Shown: positions 48,876 through 57,091 of the stretch, piece after piece
Layout: each line of letters starts with the position of its first letter
Numbering within the stretch: position 1 is the stretch's first letter
Assembly (NCBI GenBank): GCA_947442105.1
Contig: CANEVH010000011.1
Location: forward strand, 1-64,000
Source of the DNA: Comamonadaceae bacterium
Lineage (GTDB): Bacteria > Pseudomonadota > Gammaproteobacteria > Burkholderiales > Burkholderiaceae_C
DNA: 64,000 nt
Direction of reading: 5' to 3'
Notes under the pieces: generated by a model
Databases searched by the model: none
What the model was told of the DNA's origin: nothing
What the model saw: only the letters and a program-made list of their open reading frames with translations
Made by a program: the position numbers and the translations under genes

Positions 48876-49111
48876 AACAGCCACATTGGGTTTCGTCGCC
48901 CCGGCTAGGGCACCACCGGGAACTGCCCTTTGGCTAAAGGCTGCGGAGGTTGGCAGCGGCGGCGCGCAGCCGCGAACCTTCGAGAAGCCTGCAATACCCA
49001 AACCCCGTAAGCCGTCGCGGCGACGGCGCCGTTCCTAGACGTCGCAGGCCTACCCACAGGCGCCCCGCCAGTAGAAGCCTGGCCGTTGCGACGAAACCCA
49101 ATGTGGCTGTT
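48876..49111. mobile_element. MITE-like 236-bp element with long terminal inverted repeats
   Basis: AACAGCCACATTGGGTTTCG at the left end continues for 24 bp and is perfectly inverted at 49088-49111; with two mismatches the pairing extends to about 34 bp. The inside holds no coding capacity and many short GC-rich palindromes (for example GCCGTCGCGGCGACGGC). No target-site duplication is obvious. The spacer from 48745 to 49275 contains nothing else that I can name. It could be a MITE or a palindromic intergenic repeat. Confidence 0.6.
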
Positions 49112-49275
49112 GGCCCCCCTCTCGCCCGCTGGGCAAGGGGTTGGGGGAGAGTGGGAGAAAACCCGTCCACTTCAATTACACAAATTGCGCACGGGCACGC
49201 CCCGGCTGGCAAAGGCGAAGGGCTGGATTAGTATCACGACGGGTTCACCCATATCCACCGATAGGAACGCTTGTT

Positions 49276-50391
49276 GTGACTGCCATTGAAATCAACCCCT
49301 CCGCCACGCCGCCCCAAGTCATGCTGCGAAGCGATTCGGGCACCACGCCCCTGCCCGCCCTGTGGCTGCGTGCCCGCAGTTACGACCCCAGCCAGCGCGA
49401 CCTGGTGACTGGCCAGCGCCTGATGAACCCGCACCAGCTGCCCACCGACCTGCAACTCACCGCCGCCCGCTGGAACGCCGACCAGTCCCAGTTGCACCTG
49501 GCGTTTAGCGACGGCTTTGTCGGCGACTTTGACCCCCAAGAGCTGATGGCCGGCGCGGTCTTGTCCGAAGAATGCCCGGCGCCGCGCCCTTGGACGGCCG
49601 ACATCTCGCCGCAACCCAGCTATGCATGGGACGACCTGGCGCAAGACGAGGTGCTGCACCGCGCGCTGCGCGACTTCATTAGCTTGGGCTTTTTGCTGGT
49701 GCATGGCAGCCCCACCCAGGCCGATTCGATTCTGGAAGTGGCGCGGCGCTTTGGCTATGTGCGCGACACCAACTTTGGCGCGTTTTTTGAGGTGTATTCC
49801 CGCCCCGGCTCCAACGACCTGGCCTACCGCCCGGTGCCCCTGGGGCCGCACACCGACAACCCCTACCGCGACCCGGTGCCCGGCATCCAGATCTTGCAGT
49901 GCCTGCAAAACGAGACCTCGGGCGGCTTGTCCACCCTGGTGGACAGCCTGGCGGTGGCCGAGCAGGTGCGCGCTGAAGACCCCGAAGGCTTTGCGCTGCT
50001 GAGCAAGGTGCCGGTGCGCTTTGAATACCGCGACGCGGACAAGACACACTTGGTGGCCGTGACGCCGCTGATTGAGCTGGACGGCCAGGGCCGTATGACC
50101 GGCGTGCACTACAGCCCGCGCCTGGACGATATTCCACTCATGTCCCAAGCCGACACCCAGCGCTACCACGCGGCGCGCAAACGGCTGGGTAGCCTGTTTG
50201 AAGACCCACACTACGAGCTGCGCTTTCGCCTGGACCCCGGCTGGTTCATGATGTTTGACAACAACCGCGTGCTGCATGGCCGCACCGAGTTTGACCCATC
50301 GCAAGGCCATCGCCAACTACAAGGCTGCTACATTGACCGCGACGGCCCGCGCAGCACCTACCGGCTGCTGAGCCGACGCTTCGGGGCCTAA
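49276..50391 (+). CDS. tmpA: 2-(trimethylamino)ethylphosphonate dioxygenase-like Fe(II)/2OG enzyme (TmpA-like)
   Basis: A 371-aa protein with an N-terminal DUF971-like domain and a TauD-type core. Iron ligands are His and Asp in GPHTDNPYRD near residue 197 and His in NNRVLHGRTEF near 335; an arginine for 2-oxoglutarate follows in the RDGPRSTYR end. It would usually be called gamma-butyrobetaine dioxygenase, but the WLRDNCxC zinc cysteines of that family read WLRARSYD here. The TmpB-like gene 51 bp downstream points to the phosphonate pathway: hydroxylation of TMAEP. The GTG start at 49276 has AGGAACG upstream. Start choice is inference. Confidence 0.82.
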   Translation: MTAIEINPSATPPQVMLRSDSGTTPLPALWLRARSYDPSQRDLVTGQRLMNPHQLPTDLQLTAARWNADQSQLHLAFSDGFVGDFDPQELMAGAVLSEECPAPRPWTADISPQPSYAWDDLAQDEVLHRALRDFISLGFLLVHGSPTQADSILEVARRFGYVRDTNFGAFFEVYSRPGSNDLAYRPVPLGPHTDNPYRDPVPGIQILQCLQNETSGGLSTLVDSLAVAEQVRAEDPEGFALLSKVPVRFEYRDADKTHLVAVTPLIELDGQGRMTGVHYSPRLDDIPLMSQADTQRYHAARKRLGSLFEDPHYELRFRLDPGWFMMFDNNRVLHGRTEFDPSQGHRQLQGCYIDRDGPRSTYRLLSRRFGA

Positions 50392-50442
50392 GCCCCGCGT
50401 CCCTTATCCGTAAAAACCAAACTTTTGCCCAGAGGCTTTGCC

Positions 50443-51018
50443 ATGAACCAAGTTGCATTCATCCAAATGAAAGACGGCACAGCCGAGGAATACCAGTTTT
50501 TGCAGGCCTTGGAGCATGACTACATCCGCGCCCTGCCCGACCGCTTGCTGACTGCGCTTGAAGGCCTGGGCGATTCGCTGCAGGGCTACCAAGTCAGCCG
50601 CCTGGAACACTCGCTGCAAAGCGCCACCCGCGCTGAAGCGGATGGCGCCGACATCGATATGGTGGTGGCCGCCCTGGTGCACGACATTGGCGACGCGCTG
50701 GCGCCCGAGAACCACTCGCAAATGGCCGCAGCCATCCTGCGCCCCTATGTGCGCGCCGAAGTGACCTGGGTGATTGAAATGCACGGCCTGTTTCAAATGA
50801 AGTACTACGCCCACCACTACGGCAACAACCCGGACGGGTATTTGGCCCACGCAGGCCACCCGTGGTTTGAGAGCTGCAAACGCTTTTGCGAGCTGTACGA
50901 CCAGGCCGCCTTTGACCCGGCCTATCCGACCAAGCCGCTGGCCTACTTTGCGCCCATGCTGCGGGAGGTGTTTGGGCGCAAGGCGTTTGATCCGGCGGTG
51001 ATTCAAGGGGCGGATTAA
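50443..51018 (+). CDS. tmpB: HD-domain mixed-valent diiron oxygenase (TmpB-like)
   Basis: A 191-aa HD-domain protein. Metal ligands appear as His in SRLEHSLQSAT, HD in ALVHDIGD, His in PENHSQMAA, His in EMHGLF and a later Asp in CELYDQA, the set of PhnZ/TmpB diiron oxygenases rather than of phosphohydrolases alone. TmpB cleaves the C-P bond of the hydroxylated trimethylaminoethylphosphonate to glycine betaine and phosphate. The tyrosine in EEYQFL near residue 17 is at the position expected for such enzymes. ATG 50443 follows AGAGG. It lies 51 bp after tmpA, same strand. Confidence 0.82.
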   Translation: MNQVAFIQMKDGTAEEYQFLQALEHDYIRALPDRLLTALEGLGDSLQGYQVSRLEHSLQSATRAEADGADIDMVVAALVHDIGDALAPENHSQMAAAILRPYVRAEVTWVIEMHGLFQMKYYAHHYGNNPDGYLAHAGHPWFESCKRFCELYDQAAFDPAYPTKPLAYFAPMLREVFGRKAFDPAVIQGAD

Positions 51019-51115
51019 GGGCGCTGATGGGGCGTTAAAGGGGCATTGATGGGGCGTTCGCGCGCATTGAGGCACTGGGTAGCAGATCGCACCGTCTTGC
51101 TTTTTTGTACGCTTT

Positions 51116-51155
51116 AACTTTCATGAAGGTACGCAGCACCCCAATCATGAAAGTT
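51116..51155. repeat. Palindromic element, copy A
   Basis: AACTTTCATGA and TCATGAAAGTT are perfect inverted arms around 18 bp (AGGTACGCAGCACCCCAA). The reverse complement is closely similar to copy B at 52246. The spacer 51019-51332 otherwise holds short GATGGGGCGTT tandem units just after tmpB and the upstream region of a toxin-antitoxin pair. Confidence 0.75.
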
Positions 51156-51332
51156 ATTCCAACTTAAAAATCTCTCTCATGTGAGCCCAGCCCATTCAAG
51201 CTGGCTTTGATGGTTCGCCACGACCAGCGGTGGGCAACACGAACCGGCGATCTGCAGCGCTATGCGGCAGTGCGGAGCTTTCCTTCTTGGCAAACCCCGG
51301 TGCTACCATGGTGCCACTTTTTGGAGAGTCCT

Positions 51333-51647
51333 ATGTCCAGCACCACTTCGCTCAAGCTGCCCGACGCTTTGAAGACCCGCATAGCCCAAGTCGCGGCGTT
51401 TGAAGGTAAGACGGCCCATGCGCTGATGGTGGAAACTTTGCAAGAGGCCATGGAACACGCTTTGGCCCGCCAGCGCTTGTATGCCGACGGCGAGGCCTCT
51501 TACCAAGAGACTTTGGGCACCAACGCCGTGTTTGGCGCGGCGGACGTCAAGGCCTATGTTCTGGCCCGACTCCAAGGCGGCAAACCGGGTCGACCGCAGG
51601 CGCGCCCTTTGGATGGTGCCAAGCCCATGGCCCCACCGCATGGCTGA
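51333..51647 (+). CDS. Ribbon-helix-helix antitoxin (ParD-like)
   Basis: A 104-aa protein with a ribbon-helix-helix N-terminus: TSLKLPDALKTRIAQVAAFEGKTAHALMVETLQEAME, where the strand SLKLPD contacts DNA. The C-terminal 40 residues are loosely structured and would wrap the toxin. ATG 51333 follows GGAG. It overlaps the toxin start by 8 nt. Such antitoxins repress their own operon. Confidence 0.82.
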   Translation: MSSTTSLKLPDALKTRIAQVAAFEGKTAHALMVETLQEAMEHALARQRLYADGEASYQETLGTNAVFGAADVKAYVLARLQGGKPGRPQARPLDGAKPMAPPHG

Positions 51648-51936
51648 TCTGGTGTACGTGGCGCAGGCGCTGCTGGACTTGGAGAGGCTGAGTGATTTTC
51701 TGCAAGAGACTGACGCACAAGCCGCACAAAACACCGCCGCACTGATTTTTGAAGCGCTGGAGATTTTGGTCCAGCACCCCGAGATAGGGCGCAAAGTCCA
51801 CTTTGGACAGCGCGAACTGGTGATCTCACGGGGAAGAACCGGATACTTGGCGCTTTACCGTTTTTTGCCAGACCTAGACCGCATTCTTGTGCTGGCCATT
51901 CGCCACCAGCGGGAGTCTGGCTACCAGGGCGGTTAG
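51640..51936 (+). CDS. RelE/ParE-family toxin
   Basis: A 98-aa protein of the RelE/ParE fold: VYVAQALLDLERLSDFL at the start, ALEILVQHPEIGRKV in the middle and YLALYRFLPDLDRILVLAIRHQRESGY at the end, which is the ParE C-terminal strand-helix pattern. ParE toxins inhibit gyrase; RelE ones cut mRNA on the ribosome; the sequence is closer to ParE. The start ATG lies inside the antitoxin gene. It is flanked by the palindromic elements at 51116 and 52246. Confidence 0.85.
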   Translation: MADLVYVAQALLDLERLSDFLQETDAQAAQNTAALIFEALEILVQHPEIGRKVHFGQRELVISRGRTGYLALYRFLPDLDRILVLAIRHQRESGYQGG

Positions 51937-52002
51937 AAAAATCCAGGCTTGCCCTGGCTGCATCCTTAGGACAGGGCCGCGCCTGTGCCGCTCAGGCCTT
52001 CC

Positions 52003-52073
52003 TTACCCCTTTCCAGCCCGTCGCAATAAATCCTCAGCAAACCATGGCGATGGCTGCGGGCGATGAACCGGGC
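52003..52073 (-). pseudogene. Relic of an imuB-like gene (fragment 1)
   Basis: The minus strand reads RFIARSHRHGLLRIYCDGLE, resembling the C-terminal RDYFIA...GLLWIYRERL region of the Y-family polymerase homologue ImuB. A 54-bp stretch (52014-52067) is about 85 percent identical to 57652-57705, which belongs to a longer imuB relic. The remaining spacer 51937-52245 has no gene; the ORF 52003-52221 runs in another frame and is not family-like. Confidence 0.5.
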
Positions 52074-52245
52074 GCGCGCTGCGGTAAGCCTTGGCGCCAA
52101 GGTGTGTGGGGGCTCTGGTCAGGGCCCGCGCCATCGACAGGCCTGGCCTGCGCGAAACCAAGCGCAAGGCTTGGTCGGTGAAGTCATCGCTGACCGAGAG
52201 CCGCTTGATTGTTCGCAGCAAGCAGCACGCCGGTTAAGGTGAAAG

Positions 52246-52316
52246 AACTTTCATGATGGGCGGTGCTGCGCGCTTTTATGAAAGTTGGAGGGGTGCTGCG
52301 CACCTTCACAAAAGTT
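52246..52316. repeat. Palindromic element, copy B (one and a half units)
   Basis: AACTTTCATGATGGGCGGTGCTGCGCGC... then TATGAAAGTT forms one unit with arms as in copy A (one mismatch). A second half-unit GGGGTGCTGCGCACCTTCAC...AAAGTT follows, ending within the stop codon of the downstream minus-strand gene. Relative to copy A it is inverted. Confidence 0.75.
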
Positions 52317-52968
52317 AGCGGGCCAAAAAATCGGGCTGGCGGAACTTCATTTCCAGAAAGCGGCCGTTGCTCAGCAGCGCCTGTGCGTCGGCGCTGGCAA
52401 CATTGCGCACGATCTCGCGCATCTTTTCATCAAGCAAGGCCAGTTGCTCGGCCAGGAGTTGGCGTGCCGTCTTGCCGTCCTTTAGCGTGTGCGTCGTGCG
52501 AAAGACCGGCGGCAGTGCGACGTAGTTGGCCAGCGTTTCGGGCAGGTAGCGCAGCACGGTCTCGCGCACGGTGTACAGGTCCGCGTCTGTGCCGCGCGTG
52601 CCCACCAGGCGCGGCAGCACCTCGGCCACTGACGATTTCACGCTGTCCAGATGGCCGCGCATGTCTGGCGTCAAATGCGGCTGCGCGCGCACGACCACCG
52701 TGTCCAGGTGCTCTAGCGTCTGCTCCAGGGTCAGGCTGTCCTCAATGCGGCGTTCGATTTCGGGTGCACTGCCCAGGCTGCGGCCCAGCAGCCAGCCCAC
52801 GCCGTACAACCCGGCGGTGATGAACAGCCAACCCGGCCCGATAAGACCGGCGAAGAGCAGCACTGGCCCGGCCAAGGCCAGTGCGCAGCCGGCGATGTTG
52901 GCGTTGCCGTAGATGAAGAGCATCAGCCGCAGAGCCAGCGGTCGCCTGGCAGGCGAGACAGCGTTCAT
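52315..52968 (-). CDS. Membrane protein of the TelA operon
   Basis: A 217-aa protein I do not recognise by name. Residues 14-62 form two hydrophobic helices (MLFIYGNANIAGCALALAGPVLLFAG, WLFITAGLYGVGWLLG). The cytoplasmic part (70-217) is helical and charged, with LEQTLEHLDTV and VRETVLRYLPETLANYVALP. The latter is often seen in hypothetical proteins next to TelA genes. It overlaps the upstream VWA lipoprotein gene by 4 nt and is the last gene of the operon. Confidence 0.75.
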   Translation of the reverse strand: MNAVSPARRPLALRLMLFIYGNANIAGCALALAGPVLLFAGLIGPGWLFITAGLYGVGWLLGRSLGSAPEIERRIEDSLTLEQTLEHLDTVVVRAQPHLTPDMRGHLDSVKSSVAEVLPRLVGTRGTDADLYTVRETVLRYLPETLANYVALPPVFRTTHTLKDGKTARQLLAEQLALLDEKMREIVRNVASADAQALLSNGRFLEMKFRQPDFLAR

Positions 52969-54566
52969 TGGTAGCCGCGAATGTCTTTGAAAACCAGGCT
53001 CAGCGCTGCCCGGCGACCGTCGAACACGCGCCCGCCGCTGAGCTGTGCCAGCGTGGCCATCTCGGTGTTGCTGGCCTCGCCAAAGAGGATGGGGAAGATG
53101 CGCACCGGCGTGCCGCTGCCCTGCTGCGACTGGAAGGCCGCCAGGTCTGGCCCTGCCGTGTTTTCGCCATCGGTCAGCAGCACCACGCTCACATAGCGCT
53201 CAGGATCCCGCTTTTGTTCGTCCGCTGCCAGCGCTTGTGCCTCCAGAAGAGCGGCATAAATGCCGGTGCCACCATTGGCCCGCAAGCCATCGGCATAGGC
53301 CAGCACCTGCTTGCGTGCGGCCTCAAGCGAGCGCGGCTCGAAACCCACGCGCACGGGCGGCTCGACGCGGTCGGAGAAGGCGATCAGCACCACGTTCTCG
53401 CGGCTCTGGAAGCGCGTGTAGCGGGCGCTGGCACTGCTGGCGTCCGCGCCGGCCAGTATCTTCAGCGCGCCGCGCATGGCTTCTAGCCGCTCGCCCGCCA
53501 TGGAGCCGCTGATGTCGAGCACGAAAATCGACGTTGCCGGGCGCCGCCACACGCCCTGGTAGGCGCCCAGCACGGCGTCCACGACGTCGAGCCGGTTCGG
53601 GAAGGTGAGTTCGACCACGGCTGTTGTGGGCAGGCCAGCGCCCAAGGGCACATCGGCCACCGCCGGGCGCACAAATTCTTGGGCGCTTAGCTGGCGCTGC
53701 ACGTCGGGCGCTTTGAAGGCACCGACGAGCCGTGTGTAGTCGTCGCGACGCGCCTCGGCCAGCAGCATCAAGGGGTAGTCGGCCGAGATCACGCCGTCCT
53801 TGGGATAGATCAGCGTCAGCTTGTCGGCGGCGGCCAGCTTTTCGTTGGCGCGCAAGATGACGGCCTCGTAATTGACCATGGCGTCCAGCGCTGAGGGGTC
53901 CTTGACAAAGGCCTCGGCCAGCCAGCCCGAGCTGCCGGCGGTGAGCTTCTGGCCCGACAAGAAGGCCTTGAGCACGGCGCCGTCGACCTCCTGCACCGTC
54001 AGGTCCTCGGTCTTGCCAGCCACTGCGGAGGCGACGGCGAAGAGCGCGCTCATGCCGGTGTTGCTGCTGGTGGGGTTGGTCATGGCATAGCGCAGGCTGC
54101 CCTTGCCAGCGGCCTTGGCGATCTCGGCCCAGCTTGGCGCCTGGGTGGTCCAGCCCAGGGCTTGGGCCTTGGCCTCTTTGACGCCCAATGCAACCCGCGA
54201 ATAAAACAGTTTCTCGCGCGCCAGCGGCTTCGTGGTCAGCGCCAGTGAGGGGTAGGCCCCGTTGGCGGGCAGCATGGCGTCAAAGGCCTCACCGGCGTTG
54301 ACGCGCTCCACAATGTCCAGCGTGCCGGCGTAGCTCAAATGCAGGTCCAGGCCCACGCTGCTGGCTGCGGCCTTGAGCGCGGGCTCTAGGTCACGCACCT
54401 CAGAACCTGCCAGCACCTTGAATACCTTGGCCGCCGGTGCCGCAGCAGCCGGTGGCGCTTCTTGCTTTTTGCCGCAGGCGTTCAGGCCCAGAAGCATCGC
54501 CAGGCCGGCCGCCACCGCCAGGGCGCCCAGGCCACGGCGGCGGCGCAGCGCAAGCGCTGGTGTCAC
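52965..54566 (-). CDS. Lipoprotein with solute-binding and VWA domains
   Basis: A 533-aa protein. The lipobox LLGLNAC (Cys near 31) anchors it outside the inner membrane. Residues 48-300 resemble a type 2 periplasmic binding protein (FKVLAGSEVRDLEP, YAMTNPTSSNTGMSALFAV). Residues 345-530 form a von Willebrand A domain with the MIDAS motif DISGSMAG, a threonine and LLTDGENTAG. The two fused domains suggest an extracytoplasmic sensor or metal-dependent adaptor. It overlaps both neighbours by 4 nt, so the four genes are one operon. Confidence 0.86.
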   Translation of the reverse strand: MTPALALRRRRGLGALAVAAGLAMLLGLNACGKKQEAPPAAAAPAAKVFKVLAGSEVRDLEPALKAAASSVGLDLHLSYAGTLDIVERVNAGEAFDAMLPANGAYPSLALTTKPLAREKLFYSRVALGVKEAKAQALGWTTQAPSWAEIAKAAGKGSLRYAMTNPTSSNTGMSALFAVASAVAGKTEDLTVQEVDGAVLKAFLSGQKLTAGSSGWLAEAFVKDPSALDAMVNYEAVILRANEKLAAADKLTLIYPKDGVISADYPLMLLAEARRDDYTRLVGAFKAPDVQRQLSAQEFVRPAVADVPLGAGLPTTAVVELTFPNRLDVVDAVLGAYQGVWRRPATSIFVLDISGSMAGERLEAMRGALKILAGADASSASARYTRFQSRENVVLIAFSDRVEPPVRVGFEPRSLEAARKQVLAYADGLRANGGTGIYAALLEAQALAADEQKRDPERYVSVVLLTDGENTAGPDLAAFQSQQGSGTPVRIFPILFGEASNTEMATLAQLSGGRVFDGRRAALSLVFKDIRGYQ

Positions 54567-55792
54567 AGCCGCACCTCGGTGCTGGTGGACAAGGCCTGTG
54601 CGCTTTCCTGGCGTCGCACGCGGTCAAGGTAGGTGCGTGACTTGTCCAGTTCGCCGCTCAAGGTGTCCACAGTCGTCTGCATCGAACTCAGCGCCTTGGT
54701 CTTGAAGTCGGCAATCGCGTCCATGCTCTGGTAGACGTTGGCAAAGGCCAGCTGCAGCTTGGCGATGTCGATGGTGCTGCTGGCCGCCTGCGTGTGGATG
54801 GCCGTGCTCTGGTCGCGCAGCATTTCGCTGGTGCTGGCGATGAGGTTGCCGGTGGTGGTGTTGAGCGCGCTGATCTGGTCGAGCACCAGCTTCTGGTTGG
54901 CCAGGGCCTGGGCCACGATGACCGCAGTGCGCAGCGCCGACACGGTGGTGGTGGTGGCACGGTCCACGCCCTTCATCAGCTCCAGGTTGTTCTTGCGGAT
55001 CAGGTCCAGCGCCAGGTAGCCTTGGATATTGACCGCCATCTGCGTCAACAGGTCGGTGACCTTCTGGCGGGTGTAGAACAGCATTTCTTCGCGCACCACG
55101 CGCGCCTTCTCGGGGTCGGACGCCTCCAGAGCCACTGCGCGCGCAGCAAGCTCGCCGTCCAGCTTTTTGCCAATGTGGATGTACTTCTCCAGCCGCTCCA
55201 TCAGGCCCCAGAGGTTGGCTTTTTCCGTCTCGATGGCGGCGTTGTCGCGCAGCAGCTCGTCCTTGCCGCGCTTGAGCGACTCAATAATGGCGTTGAGGTG
55301 CGCCTGGCTGCTCTGGTACTTGTCAAAGTAGTCGACCAGCTTGTTGCCCATGGGGATGAAGCCCAGCAGCTTGCGCGCCGAGAACAAGTCGCCCTGGCGC
55401 GAGGGGTCTAGGGCCTCGATTTGGCGGCGCAGGTCGACCAGGCCCTTGCCGATTTCGGCGCCCTTGTCGAACAGACCGTTCTCCAGCGACTTCACGGGCC
55501 TCTCCAGCATGCGGTTGGACACCGAGGCCGATGCCTCAATGTCCTTCACGCCCATGCTGTGGATGCGCTCCACGGCCTCCTTGAACTTCGGGTCTTGGCT
55601 GTCGTGCGCGGTAATGTCGTCGATGAACTGGCGCACCTGCGTGTCCAGCGCATTCACATCCTCGGCCTTCAAGCGCACGCGGCCGCTGGCAGATTCCACG
55701 GGCACAGCCGCCACGGCGGCAGGCGGCTCCAGCGTAAAGCTCTGCGGCGGCGTGAGTTCGGTGGCCACAGGCGGGGTGAGCGGTGTGTTCAT
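54563..55792 (-). CDS. telA: TelA-family toxic anion resistance protein
   Basis: A 409-aa cytoplasmic, coiled-coil-rich protein of the TelA/KlaA family linked to tellurite and other stress resistance. Diagnostic segments are SNRMLERPVKSLENG near 95, LRRQIEALDPS, PMGNKLVDYFDKYQSSQAHLNAI and the C-terminal ASTSEMLRDQSTAIHTQAASSTIDIAKLQLAFANVYQSMDAI. The start ATG 55792 (MNTPLTPPV) follows GGAC; the ORF's 10-residue extension is dubious. Biochemical activity is unknown. The partners are a binding protein and a VWA lipoprotein, not the TerBCDE set. Confidence 0.9.
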   Translation of the reverse strand: MNTPLTPPVATELTPPQSFTLEPPAAVAAVPVESASGRVRLKAEDVNALDTQVRQFIDDITAHDSQDPKFKEAVERIHSMGVKDIEASASVSNRMLERPVKSLENGLFDKGAEIGKGLVDLRRQIEALDPSRQGDLFSARKLLGFIPMGNKLVDYFDKYQSSQAHLNAIIESLKRGKDELLRDNAAIETEKANLWGLMERLEKYIHIGKKLDGELAARAVALEASDPEKARVVREEMLFYTRQKVTDLLTQMAVNIQGYLALDLIRKNNLELMKGVDRATTTTVSALRTAVIVAQALANQKLVLDQISALNTTTGNLIASTSEMLRDQSTAIHTQAASSTIDIAKLQLAFANVYQSMDAIADFKTKALSSMQTTVDTLSGELDKSRTYLDRVRRQESAQALSTSTEVRL

Positions 55793-55802
55793 GGGGGTGT
55801 CC

Positions 55803-56939
55803 TTACTTGAAGCGGGCCTCAATGGCCACAGTCATGCGTTCCAGCCACTCGTAGCTGGGCGGGTCGATCACGTCGACGAGCACCTCGGGCACGGCAATGC
55901 CGCGCTGCGCCCACAACTCGGGGCCGCGCTGCTCGCCGCCGGTGCGGTAGCCGTACTCGTGGGCCAGGGCGCGCAGGACCGGGTCGTTTTCGAGCACCGT
56001 GCCCAGGCGTACGCCTGCGGGCGTGTAGGGCACCAGCACATGCTTGGAATACACGGTGGGCTTGGGGTACATCACGACCATGCCGCCCGCGTCATTGCTC
56101 TTGAATTTGTCTGGGTGCTTGAGCCAGAACTCGATCAGCTGCGACTCGTAGGCCATGAGCAGCGGCGCCTTGCCCATGCCCAGCGCCAGGTAGTCCTCGA
56201 AAGGCCCGGCCGAGGACTGTTCTTGGAAGCCCTGGCGCAGGAAAAGCGGCGCCACCACCGGCAGCACGCGGTCGACGTCCTCTTGGCTTTGCACGATCTG
56301 CTGCTTGTTGGCCAGGTAGCTGGCCAGCGCCAGGTACATGGCTGCACTGTTGGAGGTGCGCACGTCGGTAGAGTTGACGAGCACGGCCTTGCTGGTGGCG
56401 AAGGCCTCGCTTTTTTTGAGCTCGCGCCAGCGTGTGCCCTTGTCCACCAGCGCCATCAGGGCAGGCAGGTCAACGACGTAGTAGACGTCGCCCTGGCGTT
56501 CGGCGATGCCGTTAGCCACCAAGATTTCCGCGATGGGTCGCCAACTGGCAAACACCATGGGCGTGTAAAAAGGGTTGAAGACGGCAGCCGCCTTGGCCTG
56601 TGCCTTCAGCTGCGCAGCCGCTGGCGCGCCTGAGGGGAAGCCGAAGTCGTACTTGCTGGCGTCATAGCGGGCGGCAATGGCGCGGGAACCGGCTTTTTCG
56701 ACGCTAACGGTAATACCCTGCGCGGCCAGGGCTTTGACGACGCGCGGGTCGGCAAAGTAGGCCTCTTTCTCGGAGCCGATAAGCCCGCGCACGCTCACCT
56801 GACGGGCTGCTTCTAGCTTGGCAGTCTGCTGCGCCGTGCGTTCGTCGACCACACGGCTATTGGAATACCAGATACCGCCCGCCACGCCACCGAGCAGCAG
56901 CAAAGCGAGGGTGGGAGCTAGCAACTTTCGAACTTCCAA
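55803..56939 (-). CDS. Membrane-anchored solute-binding-like protein
   Basis: A 378-aa protein from a TTG start at 56939, chosen because AAGGAG lies 6 bp upstream; the ORF ATG adds an Arg-rich stretch. One N-terminal transmembrane helix (LLAPTLALLLLGGVAGGIWY) anchors an extracytoplasmic domain resembling type 2 substrate-binding proteins (GSEKEAYFADPRVVKALAAQGI, FASWRPIAEILVANGI, MAYESQLIEFWL). No permease or ATPase is coded nearby, so it is probably a sensor rather than a transporter part. First gene of the TelA operon. Confidence 0.82.
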   Translation of the reverse strand: MEVRKLLAPTLALLLLGGVAGGIWYSNSRVVDERTAQQTAKLEAARQVSVRGLIGSEKEAYFADPRVVKALAAQGITVSVEKAGSRAIAARYDASKYDFGFPSGAPAAAQLKAQAKAAAVFNPFYTPMVFASWRPIAEILVANGIAERQGDVYYVVDLPALMALVDKGTRWRELKKSEAFATSKAVLVNSTDVRTSNSAAMYLALASYLANKQQIVQSQEDVDRVLPVVAPLFLRQGFQEQSSAGPFEDYLALGMGKAPLLMAYESQLIEFWLKHPDKFKSNDAGGMVVMYPKPTVYSKHVLVPYTPAGVRLGTVLENDPVLRALAHEYGYRTGGEQRGPELWAQRGIAVPEVLVDVIDPPSYEWLERMTVAIEARFK

Positions 56940-57028
56940 GAACGCTCTCCTTGTGGGCTGCGGCACAGGCTTGCGGGCGGACCTCGCAAACAAACCTCTC
57001 TTGAATCAGTTTATCAGTAGCTTATGGA

Positions 57029-57052
57029 GGCGAGATGATGTGGCGAGATGAT
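57029..57052. repeat. Direct repeat GGCGAGATGAT upstream of the TelA operon
   Basis: Two perfect 11-bp copies with 2 bp between, about 90 bp before the TTG start. The AT-rich stretch between repeat and gene (TACTGATAAACTGATTC on the minus strand) could hold the promoter. The spacing suits a regulator bound upstream. Confidence 0.65.
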
Positions 57053-57091
57053 CAACCGGCTTCGCTCTGCCTGCGTCAAAACGGGGCGAGG

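Noticed and set aside
49276-50391. Call as a gamma-butyrobetaine dioxygenase making carnitine
   Set aside because: Attractive next to the carnitine operon, but the adjacent TmpB-like oxygenase and absent zinc cysteines favour TmpA. Kept as an alternative.
52003-52221. 72-aa minus-strand ORF
   Set aside because: Its frame is not the one that resembles ImuB, and no ribosome site was seen. The relic in the other frame explains the sequence better.
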